Made by a program: the position numbers and the translations under genes
Part shown: positions 15,916 to 23,228 of the stretch, one piece after another
How the letters are laid out: each line of letters begins with the position of its first letter
Position numbering within the stretch: the first letter of the stretch is position 1
Notes under the pieces: model-generated
Told to the model about the DNA's origin: nothing
The model's database searches: none
The model's input: only the letters and a program-made list of their open reading frames with translations
Assembly (NCBI GenBank): GCA_027346925.1
Contig: DAIERH010000010.1
Coordinates: 1 to 24,406, forward strand
Direction of reading: 5' to 3'
Origin: Geobacter sp.
GTDB lineage: Bacteria; Desulfobacterota; Desulfuromonadia; Geobacterales; Pseudopelobacteraceae
DNA: 24,406 nt

Positions 15916-16620
15916 TCACATCCCCAAAAACGCCTTCTTGACGTGGTCGTTGTTCAGCAACTCGCCGCCCGTGCCGGAGAGGACCACCCGGCCGGTCTCC
16001 AGCACGTAGGCGCGGTGCGCGATCTTCAGGGATTGGAAGACATTCTGCTCCACCAGCAGGATGGTGACACCCTGGCGATTTATCTCCTGGATGATCTCGA
16101 AGATAATTTTAACAAACAATGGTGAAAGTCCAAGGGAGGGCTCGTCCAGCAGCAGCAGCTTCGGGTTCGACATAAGCCCCCGGGCAATGGCCAGCATCTG
16201 CTGCTCGCCGCCGGACATGGTGCCGCCCAACTGCTTTTTGCGCTCCCTGAGGCGGGGAAACATGCCGAAGACCCGCTCGATATTGGCCTCGCGATCCTTT
16301 CTGGCACTTTTGATGTACGAACCCATGGCCAGGTTCTCAAGGACAGTCATCTCGGGGAATATCTTGCGCCCCTCCGGCACCTGCACGATGCCCCGTTCCA
16401 CCACCTGATGGGATTCCAGGGCATTCAGCTCCTCGCCGTTGAAGCGGATGGTGCCGGATGTGGGCTTCACCAGACGTGAGATGTTCTTGAGCGTGGTGGA
16501 CTTTCCGGCCCCGTTGGCGCCGACCACGGAAACGATCTCCCCCTCGTTGACCAGCAGGTCGATGTCCCACAGGACCTTCAGATCACCGTAACTGAAATTG
16601 AGTTTGTCAATGGTAAGCAT
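15916..16620 (-). CDS. livF: Branched-chain amino acid ABC transporter ATPase LivF
   Basis: A 234-residue cytoplasmic ABC ATPase powering amide/branched-chain amino acid uptake. Walker A GANGAGKST is at residues 34-42, the signature MSGGEQQMLAIARGL in the middle and Walker B LLLLDEPSLGL after it. The LivF-specific VPEGRKIFPEMTVLENL stretch is present, which separates it from LivG. The ATG (complement of 16618-16620) is preceded by GAGG at 5 nt. It lies 14 nt downstream of livG. It should form a heterodimer with LivG under the LivH/LivM channel. Confidence 0.95.
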   Translation of the reverse strand: MLTIDKLNFSYGDLKVLWDIDLLVNEGEIVSVVGANGAGKSTTLKNISRLVKPTSGTIRFNGEELNALESHQVVERGIVQVPEGRKIFPEMTVLENLAMGSYIKSARKDREANIERVFGMFPRLRERKKQLGGTMSGGEQQMLAIARGLMSNPKLLLLDEPSLGLSPLFVKIIFEIIQEINRQGVTILLVEQNVFQSLKIAHRAYVLETGRVVLSGTGGELLNNDHVKKAFLGM

Positions 16621-16634
16621 GAAAACCTCGTTGT

Positions 16635-17348
16635 TTATTCGCTCCCCAGATACGCAGCCACGACTTCGGGATTTTTGACGATTTCCCCCGGAGCCCCTTC
16701 GGCCAGCTTTTCACCCGAGTTGAGGACCACAATCCGGTCGGAAATGCGCATGATGGCCTTCATGTCATGTTCGATCACCATCTGGGTGATGCCCAGCCGT
16801 CTGATGTCCAGGATCAGTTGAATGACCTCCTCGCTCTCGGCTGGGTTGAGTCCGCCCATGACCTCGTCCAGGAGCAGCAGCTTGGGCTGGGTCGCCAGGA
16901 CGCGGGCCACCTCCAGCTTCTTGCGTTCGCCGATGGGCAGGCCACCTGCGTTAAAATCGGTCCGGTGTTCCAGCCGCACCACCCTGATCTGTTCCATGGC
17001 CATTTCCCGGGCCTTTTTGAGCGAGTTGGTGTGGCACAGGGCCCCGACCATGACGTTGTCCACCACGCTCATCTTGGCCAGGGGACGCACCTTCTGCCAC
17101 GTTCGGACCATGCCCAGCTTGCAGACCTTATTGGGCTGCAGACCGTTCATCCGTCGGCCGTCGAAGACTATCTCCCCCCTGGAGGGGGGATAGTAGCCGG
17201 TGATGCAGTTGAACAGGGTGGTCTTGCCGGCTCCGTTGGGACCGATCAGCCCCATGATCATGCCCTGCTCCAGTTGGAAGGAGACATCGGAGTTAGCCGC
17301 CAGTCCGCCGAAAAACTTGCTGACGTGCTTGATCTCGAGAATGGCCAT
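16635..17348 (-). CDS. livG: Branched-chain amino acid ABC transporter ATPase LivG
   Basis: A 237-residue ABC ATPase. Walker A GPNGAGKTT is at residues 36-44 and Walker B LLLLDEVMGGLNPAE follows the signature. The signature reads LPIGERKKLEVARVL instead of the canonical LSGGQ form; similar variants are common in LivG-like ATPases. The start codon ATG (complement of 17346-17348) shares one base with the livM stop (TGATG) and has AAGGAGG 7 nt upstream inside livM, so translation should be well coupled. Confidence 0.95.
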   Translation of the reverse strand: MAILEIKHVSKFFGGLAANSDVSFQLEQGMIMGLIGPNGAGKTTLFNCITGYYPPSRGEIVFDGRRMNGLQPNKVCKLGMVRTWQKVRPLAKMSVVDNVMVGALCHTNSLKKAREMAMEQIRVVRLEHRTDFNAGGLPIGERKKLEVARVLATQPKLLLLDEVMGGLNPAESEEVIQLILDIRRLGITQMVIEHDMKAIMRISDRIVVLNSGEKLAEGAPGEIVKNPEVVAAYLGSE

Positions 17349-18508
17349 CAGGCTGCCTCCTTGCGTTTCTTTGCCACCATGGACTTGAAGAACCCGAGAA
17401 CGCCATCCGGCATGAACAGGATCACAACCACCACCAGGATGCCGTAGATCAGCACATGGGCGTGGGAGAGGTTCTCCGTCAGGAAGTGGCCGAAGGCGGA
17501 GTCGGAGTTGACCATGCCTGACGATATCAGGCTTTCGCCGATCAGGTTGCTGCGCAGAACCTCGGAGAGGGGCACCAGAACCAGCGCACCGACCACGGGA
17601 CCAAAGATGGTGCCGATACCGCCGATGATGCTGATCAGGACGATCTGCACGGAAAGGTCCAGGGACAGCACGGTGGTCGGATCGACAAATTTGATGTAGA
17701 TGGCGTAAAAACTGCCCGCCAGCGAAGTCAGCACGGCAGAAAGGGCCAGGGCCGCATTCTTGTGGAAGGTCAGGCTGATTCCCAGTGAATGGGCCGCATC
17801 CTGGTCCTCGCGAATGGCCTGGAAAAAATAGCCCAACTTGGAATTCTGAACCAGCCAGGTCACGAATATGGTGAGCAGTACCAGGAGCAGGCCTATGTAG
17901 TAGAAGGGAACATTGTTGCTGAAATCCGTGATGACCGTATTCCCGATAGTCAAGGGGGGCAGCGTGGATATCAGGATCCCCTCGGCGCCCTGGGTAAGGT
18001 CGGCGAGGTTCAGGACGGTGATGCGGACAATCTCGGCCACAGCTATGGAGGCAAGGACGAAATAGGGGCCCCGCAGCCGGAAACAGATGCTGCCGATTAT
18101 CAAAGACAGGAGCAGGGCGGCAACCATGCCCACGAGTACACCCGTCCAGGGGTGCAGGTCATGGGCGCTCAGCAGAAGTGAACTCAAGCGGGAGTCCTTG
18201 GCCAGATCCTGAAGTTCGAGCAGTTTGTCCGCATCGAACTGGGAGGCGTTCATGACGATCATGGTGCCGTAGGCCCCTGCGCCGAAGTAGGCTGCGTGGC
18301 CTACGGAGTATTGGCCGGTGTAGCCGCCTATGATATTCCAGCTTTCCCCCATGATGGTGCTGAGAAACAAAAGGACCATGATATGCCGGCTATAGGGGCT
18401 TTCCACAAGGCTGGGAAAGGCGAACAGCAGGCAGACGATCACAACGAACGCAATCAGCGCAAGGGGAGAGGCGCCGCGGCGGTTAGTGAAAATACTGAAA
18501 CGAGTCAT
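17348..18508 (-). CDS. livM: Branched-chain amino acid ABC transporter permease LivM
   Basis: A 386-residue integral membrane permease. The start is the ATG complementary to 18506-18508, with GGAGG 10 nt upstream; the longer open frame upstream is livH read in another frame. Conserved LivM segments include WNIIGGYTGQYSVGHAAYFG near residue 60 and GGIGTIFGPVVGALVLVPL near residue 310. About ten hydrophobic helices are visible. A hydrophilic insert (around DADKLLELQDLAKDS) lies between the early helices. It follows livH by 17 nt and overlaps livG by one base. Confidence 0.94.
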   Translation of the reverse strand: MTRFSIFTNRRGASPLALIAFVVIVCLLFAFPSLVESPYSRHIMVLLFLSTIMGESWNIIGGYTGQYSVGHAAYFGAGAYGTMIVMNASQFDADKLLELQDLAKDSRLSSLLLSAHDLHPWTGVLVGMVAALLLSLIIGSICFRLRGPYFVLASIAVAEIVRITVLNLADLTQGAEGILISTLPPLTIGNTVITDFSNNVPFYYIGLLLVLLTIFVTWLVQNSKLGYFFQAIREDQDAAHSLGISLTFHKNAALALSAVLTSLAGSFYAIYIKFVDPTTVLSLDLSVQIVLISIIGGIGTIFGPVVGALVLVPLSEVLRSNLIGESLISSGMVNSDSAFGHFLTENLSHAHVLIYGILVVVVILFMPDGVLGFFKSMVAKKRKEAA

Positions 18509-18525
18509 TGGGTATCGGCCTCCGC

Positions 18526-19392
18526 TCAGGTTCGTGATGTGCCCATCAGCCCGGACGGCTTGACGAGCAGTACCAGCAGGAATATGGCGAACACCACGAC
18601 GTCCTTCCAGTCGGACGATATGTAGGCGGCACCCATCGATTCCACCACGCCGATGATTACGCCGCCGAGCGTGGCGCCGACGATACTCCCCATGCCACCC
18701 AGAACCGTGATGACAAAGGCCTTGAGGGTGAAGGCGCTGCCGACCTGGGGAAAGATGTAGTAGGTCGGCGAGATCAGTGCCCCGGCGGTCCCGGCCATTG
18801 AAGCGCCGATGCCGAAGGCCAGGATTGACATCCATTTGACGTTGATTCCCATCAGTTGGGCCGCTTCGCGATCCTGCGCCGTGGCGCGAATGGCTTGGCC
18901 GGTGTCGGTCTTCATCAGGAACCGGTACAGCGCAGCCGTAATCACCACCGTGATCAGGAACGAAATAGCCAGCGGCTTGGACACGGACAGACCTGCCAGA
19001 CGGTAACTGGAGGAAGAATATGACGTGGTCAGTATCTTATAGTCAGAGGTGAAGGCCAGCATCATGCTGTTGCTCATGATCAGCCCCAGGCCTATGGTGA
19101 GCAGGATCTGGTTTTGTGGCAGCGCCCCCAGGATGCGGTTGATGAACAGCTTCTGCAGTATCGCGCCGAAGACGAACATCAATGGAATGGTAACGAGCAC
19201 CGAAACGAAGGGGTCGATCCCAAACAGTGTGAACAGGAAATAGGTCATGTACATGCCGACCATCATGATGTCGCCGTGGGCAAAATTGATGACCCGCATG
19301 ACGCCGAAGATGATGGTCAGGCCGATGCCGATCAGGGCGTATACACCGCCGATCAGGATGCCGCTGATAAGGGATTGCAGAAAAAGGGTCAT
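18526..19392 (-). CDS. livH: Branched-chain amino acid ABC transporter permease LivH
   Basis: A 288-residue permease with the typical LivH opening (LISGILIGGVYALIGIGLTI) and the FGVMRVINFAHGDIMMVG segment, plus RATAQDREAAQLMGIN in the ATPase-contacting loop. The ATG (complement of 19390-19392) has GGGAG about 8 nt upstream. It is 77 nt after livK, and in that gap GAGGGG (19427-19432) can pair with CCCCTC (19449-19454). Such a hairpin could lower expression of the membrane genes relative to the binding protein, as is usual for this kind of operon, but it is short and has a large loop. Confidence 0.95.
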   Translation of the reverse strand: MTLFLQSLISGILIGGVYALIGIGLTIIFGVMRVINFAHGDIMMVGMYMTYFLFTLFGIDPFVSVLVTIPLMFVFGAILQKLFINRILGALPQNQILLTIGLGLIMSNSMMLAFTSDYKILTTSYSSSSYRLAGLSVSKPLAISFLITVVITAALYRFLMKTDTGQAIRATAQDREAAQLMGINVKWMSILAFGIGASMAGTAGALISPTYYIFPQVGSAFTLKAFVITVLGGMGSIVGATLGGVIIGVVESMGAAYISSDWKDVVVFAIFLLVLLVKPSGLMGTSRT

Positions 19393-19469
19393 CTAAGTTT
19401 CTCCCGAAAGGGGAAGTGATAAGTGGGAGGGGCGATGCGGGGATCACCCCCCTCGGTCATCTGCATCAA

Positions 19470-20621
19470 TTACCACTTGAAGGGGTAGATGGGGTTCTTG
19501 GTCGCGAACTTGGCCGGGTAAACGGTTTCGTAGCGGCCGTTTTGGACCTGTTGGACCAGCATCGGGTGATTGTTCTGGTTGGTGTAGCCGGCATAGTCGC
19601 TGAACTTGACCTCGCCCATAATGCCGTTCCACTGGCCCGATTTCAGACCCGCACGGGTCTTTTCGCGGTTGCCGCCGTTCTTGGCGGCCGTTTCGGCCAT
19701 GATGATCATGGCTTCATAGGCGCAGGCGGCGTGATAGGAAGGTTCCTTGCCGAATTTTGCCTTGTAGCGATTGTAGAAGTTACGGGCGCCGGGCCAATTG
19801 ACGTCCTCGGTCCACTGGGTGCTTGAGAAAACCAGGTTGGAAATCATTTTCTGGGCCAGGAACTGGGCAGTGGTGAAGCCTGCGCCTGCGCCCAGGAACG
19901 CCTTGGGGGTGAGGCGGATCTCGCGTGACTGCCGCATGAGGGTTATGGCGTCCACCTCGTAGGAAACCATGAAGACCAGGTCCGGCTTGAGGGTCTTGAT
20001 CTTGGTCAGGGTGGAGCGGAAATCTGGGGCCCCTTTCAGGTATTTCTCGTCGGCAACTTCACGTATTCCCAGCTTCCTGGCATATTCCTTTGCCGTCTTT
20101 ACCGTGGAGATGCCGAAATCGGTATTGGCGTAGACATAGGCGATGGTTTTCGGCTTGTCCACGGTCATGATCGCGTCCATGAGCACGGATGAATAGACAT
20201 CCGCGGGGGCGTTGAGGCGGAAGACGTATTTATACCCCTTGCGTGTGATCTCCTCTTTGGCCGCCGCCGGGATCACCTGGGGCACTTTGTACCTGTCGGC
20301 CTGGCTGGCAACCGCGTTTGCGCAGGCCGAAGTGTAAGGGCCGACCACGCCTGCCACGTTGTCCCGGGTGGCCAGTTTTTCAAAGGCTGAGAGGGATTTT
20401 TCCGGCTTGCCGGTATCGTCTTCCTTGATCAACTCAACGTCGATACCTTTCTTCTTGAGGTCTTCCAGGGCCATGGTTACGCCGTTGGTCAGATTTTCGC
20501 CAATGGGGGCCTCGGCTCCGGTAATCGTGTTGATAAAACCGATTTTTACTTTAGCCGCCAATGAGACGCCCGGAACCGCCAGGGTGAGTGCCAGTGCTGC
20601 CAGTGCAATCTTTTTCATCAT
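19470..20621 (-). CDS. livK: Branched-chain amino acid ABC transporter periplasmic binding protein
   Basis: A 383-residue periplasmic binding protein of the Leu/Ile/Val or amide family (peripla_BP_6). The signal peptide covers about residues 1-22 (MMKKIALAALALTLAVPGVS, cleavage expected near SLA-AK). Family hallmarks are KIGFINTITGAEAPIGENL near the start and VAGVVGPYTSACANAVA around residue 90. I chose the ATG complementary to 20619-20621, which is preceded by AAAGGAGG at 6 nt; the frame continues upstream but only through non-coding sequence. It heads the liv operon and has a recognisable promoter. The ligand may be leucine, isoleucine, valine or a related amide compound. Confidence 0.94.
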   Translation of the reverse strand: MMKKIALAALALTLAVPGVSLAAKVKIGFINTITGAEAPIGENLTNGVTMALEDLKKKGIDVELIKEDDTGKPEKSLSAFEKLATRDNVAGVVGPYTSACANAVASQADRYKVPQVIPAAAKEEITRKGYKYVFRLNAPADVYSSVLMDAIMTVDKPKTIAYVYANTDFGISTVKTAKEYARKLGIREVADEKYLKGAPDFRSTLTKIKTLKPDLVFMVSYEVDAITLMRQSREIRLTPKAFLGAGAGFTTAQFLAQKMISNLVFSSTQWTEDVNWPGARNFYNRYKAKFGKEPSYHAACAYEAMIIMAETAAKNGGNREKTRAGLKSGQWNGIMGEVKFSDYAGYTNQNNHPMLVQQVQNGRYETVYPAKFATKNPIYPFKW

Positions 20622-20711
20622 GCGTTGCCTCCTTTGGTTGGTGGTGGATGTGTGGGGGGAAATAGTTAATGTTTGAGACAATGTTCTATATGCTGCAACT
20701 GAAATGCCAGA

Positions 20712-20740
20712 AGTATATATGATTATATCCTGCCGGTAAA
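20712..20740 (-). promoter_or_regulatory. Sigma70-type promoter of the liv operon
   Basis: Read on the minus strand, TTTACC (complement of 20735-20740) is separated by exactly 17 nt from TATACT (complement of 20712-20717). Four of six and five of six bases match the consensus. This would give a leader of about 85 nt before livK. The surrounding sequence is unusually AT-rich for this window, as expected of a promoter. Confidence 0.6.
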
Positions 20741-21099
20741 GCGGATGATTTGTAATTAAATGATTGTCGGGCGTAATAATGACTGGCCCAAGTGGCGAAA
20801 AAAGGCCATGCCGGTGGCTGAAATCAGCCGGGGGCGGGGGCTGGGAAGCCCGGCCTGCCGGGTGTGACGCACTGACTATCCGTCTTGACAGCCGGTCAGG
20901 CATGTGTGCGAGGATTTTTGCGGAAAAACGACGTAAAAAGTGATACAAACCATGGGGGCATGGAAGGGGTGTCGATTGTCCCGGACTTGATTGTTGTTGT
21001 CCGAAGGCGCGATGATTAATGATGGCCGGCTTACGGATGGGGCATCACAGCCGCTCCGCGCGGTGACGGTCCTTAAGGAACAGGAGGGTGTCCGGGGTC
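20741..21099 (+). other. Intergenic stretch between liv promoter and secreted-protein gene
   Basis: I see no credible gene here. It holds small GC-rich hairpins (GGCTGA/TCAGCC at 20816-20829 and CCCGG/CCGGG at 20849-20862) and a perfect but isolated TTGACA (20885-20890) on the plus strand without a good -10 at the right distance. It must contain the promoter of the secreted-protein gene, which I could not place. Confidence 0.5.
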
Positions 21100-21672
21100 A
21101 TGAGCATACGGGTGTTGTTGCTGCTACTGGTGGTCCTGTCCGCATCGGATGTCATGGCCCTTGAGGTAACCATGGCCGCAACGGTGAACGACGATGTGCC
21201 GTTGACCGCCAGCGGCACGACAAACCTGCCGGATGGAACGGAGCTTCTGGCAACCATTACCGACAGGGAAGGAGGGGTCTACATGGCGGAAGGCAAGATC
21301 GTCGTCAGCAATGGCCGTTTCAGATCCGGACCGTTTACGCAGCCGCTCAGCCCGGACTGCACCCTTAACATAATTTCCCAGATAGCCGTCTACCAACCGG
21401 CACACGTGCGTGCCGTCATCGGCGATTGCGGGGACCTGATGACGGGCAGACATGTTGTCAAAGGGTCGGTCGGCGGCTTGATCGTTTCCTACCACGCAAA
21501 GATTACCCTGAGCAGGAAAACCCTGGCCGGAAGGATCGAGCCTGCTTCGAATCCGAAAATCGCCACCCCGAAAAAAGTGCCGACCTTCAACAGATATTCC
21601 AGCTATCGTGCCTTGCAGGCAGCGGGGCGGAAGGATCTGCCGCCGATACCGGCCGCGCTGACACTCCGTTAG
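21100..21672 (+). CDS. Secreted protein of unknown function
   Basis: A 190-residue protein I do not recognise. It has a clear N-terminal signal peptide (SIRVLLLLLVVLSASDVMA, cleavage expected after VMA) and then a mature part that looks rich in beta-strands (residues 25-140), with three cysteines, and a basic, proline-containing tail. The phrase VPLTASGTTNLPDGTELLAT suggests an Ig-like or transthyretin-like fold, but that is an impression only. The ATG at 21100 is used here; a GTG at 21088, with AAGGA upstream, would add four residues and is equally possible. It is a single-gene unit converging on the response regulator gene with a 34-nt gap. Confidence 0.7.
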   Translation: MSIRVLLLLLVVLSASDVMALEVTMAATVNDDVPLTASGTTNLPDGTELLATITDREGGVYMAEGKIVVSNGRFRSGPFTQPLSPDCTLNIISQIAVYQPAHVRAVIGDCGDLMTGRHVVKGSVGGLIVSYHAKITLSRKTLAGRIEPASNPKIATPKKVPTFNRYSSYRALQAAGRKDLPPIPAALTLR

Positions 21673-21706
21673 GGCAGGGCGGGGGCGGCCGCATCAATCC
21701 ACAACA

Positions 21707-23077
21707 TCACAACCCATACTTCTCCATCTTGTAGCGCAGGGTGCCGCGGGGGATCTTCAGCAGCGTTGCCGTCTGGAGCACGTTGGCGCCGGTCTTGTCG
21801 AGGGCATTGCGAATGATGGTGCGCTCGAAATCGGCCAGGACCTCTTCGAGCCCCATTCCCTCGGGGAGCGTGGTCATGCAGCCTGGCTGATCGTGGGGTG
21901 GCTGCTGGGCCCCGCGGATCTCGGGGGGCAGATGTTCGGGGAGCAGGGTGGGGCCGGAGCGCATGATACAGATGCGCTCGATCACGTTGCGAAGTTCGCG
22001 GATGTTGCCCGGCCAGGCGTACTGCTTCATCAGGCCCACCGCCTCGGGGGAAAGCCCGCGGAAGTCCCGGCCGAAGGCACGGCTGAAACCGTCCAGAAAG
22101 AACGTGGCCAGGGGGTCGATATCATCGCCGCGCTCCCTGAGCGGCGGGATGTGGATCGGGAAGACGTTCAGGCGGTAGAACAGGTCTTCGCGAAACGCCC
22201 TGGCAGCGATCTTTTCCTGCAGGTTGCGGTTGGTTGCGGCGATTACCCGCACATCGATGGAGATGTCCTTGACCCCCCCCACGTGCCGGACGGTGCGCTC
22301 CTGCAGGACCCGCAGCAGCTTGGCCTGCATGGCCATGTCCATCTCGCCGATCTCGTCCAGGAATACCGTGCCGCGGTGAGCCTCCTCGAACAGTCCCGGC
22401 TTGCGGCTCGTGGCGCCGGTGTAGGCCCCCTTCTCATGGCCGAACAGTTCACTCTCCAGCAGGTTGGCCGGAATCGAGGCGCAGTTGATGCCGATGAAGG
22501 CCTCTTCCTTGCGGTCCGACAGGTCGTGGATGGCACGCGCCACCAACTCCTTGCCGGTGCCGGATTCGCCGGTAATCAGCACGGTGGAGGGGATGCGGGC
22601 GATCTCGCGCACCTGGGCGATCACCTCGTTGAAGGCAGTGCTCCTGCCGATCATGGGGGAACGGCCCGGCAGGATGCCGTCGGTCCGCTTCAGGTTGCGC
22701 ACCTCGCGCTTCAGGGTCTGGGTCTGCAGGGCAAGCTTGACGATGACCCGCAGGGCATCGGCCTTGAACGGCTTCTTCATGTAGTGGAATGCGCCCAGCT
22801 TGAGCGCATCCACGGCGCTTTCCACCGAGCCGTAGCCGGTGATGATGATCACCAGCAGGTCCGGGTCCAGTTCCTTGAGCGCCTTGAGCACGTTGATGCC
22901 GTTTTCCGTGCCCAGGTTGAGGTCCAAGAGGGCCAGATCGACCTCCTCGGCGGCCACGATCTCCCGCGCCTCCCCCCCCGAGGCCGCGGCATACACCTGG
23001 TAGCCCTGGTCCCCGAGGATGCGCTCCACGTTCTCGCGGATAAAGGCCTCGTCATCGATGATCAGTATCTTTTCCAT
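21707..23077 (-). CDS. Sigma54-dependent response regulator, NtrC family
   Basis: A 456-residue transcription activator. The receiver domain (residues 1-118) has the acidic pair Asp8/Asp9, the phosphorylation site Asp52 and Lys102. The AAA+ domain (about 140-375) has Walker A GESGTGKE (170-177), Walker B FLDEIGE (Asp241, Glu242) and the sigma54-contact loop GAYTGA (217-222, usually GAFTGA). The C-terminal 40 residues form a Fis-type helix-turn-helix (ANVLQTATLLKIPRGTLRYK). Together these predict activation of sigma54 promoters on phosphorylation. The ATG (complement of 23075-23077) has AAGGA upstream at 7 nt. Its partner kinase gene lies 151 nt upstream on the same strand, with an inverted repeat in the gap. 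Target genes are not evident. Confidence 0.95.
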   Translation of the reverse strand: MEKILIIDDEAFIRENVERILGDQGYQVYAAASGGEAREIVAAEEVDLALLDLNLGTENGINVLKALKELDPDLLVIIITGYGSVESAVDALKLGAFHYMKKPFKADALRVIVKLALQTQTLKREVRNLKRTDGILPGRSPMIGRSTAFNEVIAQVREIARIPSTVLITGESGTGKELVARAIHDLSDRKEEAFIGINCASIPANLLESELFGHEKGAYTGATSRKPGLFEEAHRGTVFLDEIGEMDMAMQAKLLRVLQERTVRHVGGVKDISIDVRVIAATNRNLQEKIAARAFREDLFYRLNVFPIHIPPLRERGDDIDPLATFFLDGFSRAFGRDFRGLSPEAVGLMKQYAWPGNIRELRNVIERICIMRSGPTLLPEHLPPEIRGAQQPPHDQPGCMTTLPEGMGLEEVLADFERTIIRNALDKTGANVLQTATLLKIPRGTLRYKMEKYGL

Positions 23078-23122
23078 GGTCGGTCCTTAGGTGCGTAATG
23101 GTTCTATGTTCACTTTGAGAAC

Positions 23123-23213
23123 CCCCCTTTGAAAAAGGGACCCATAGGGCCTAAAGGGGCAGGGGGGATTTGGTTTTAAAAATCAAAGGCAAATCCCCCA
23201 TTGTCAAAGGGGG
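23123..23213 (-). repeat. Inverted-repeat element with nested hairpins between kinase and regulator genes
   Basis: Outer 10-bp arms CCCCCTTTGA (23123-23132) and TCAAAGGGGG (23204-23213) are perfect complements. Inside, GGGGGATTT (23163-23171) pairs with AAATCCCCC (23191-23199), extended by a near-perfect GGTTTT/AAAATC stretch. The left arm can instead form a local hairpin CCCTTT/AAAGGG (23125-23139), so two structures compete. It resembles the short palindromic elements seen between genes in many deltaproteobacterial genomes and could attenuate transcription from the kinase into the regulator gene. Confidence 0.8.
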
Positions 23214-23228
23214 ACTTGACCTGGTAAT

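Noticed and set aside
18509..18835. N-terminal extension of livM by 109 codons
   Set aside because: The extra residues are livH in another frame and are very basic; a normal LivM start with GGAGG upstream exists at 18508.
20885..20917. Perfect TTGACA as a promoter for the secreted-protein gene
   Set aside because: No acceptable -10 lies 16-18 nt downstream, and the distance to the gene start is about 200 nt.
21893..23098. 401-codon plus-strand frame opposite the response regulator
   Set aside because: The minus-strand gene has intact receiver, AAA+ and HTH motifs; the opposite frame has none.
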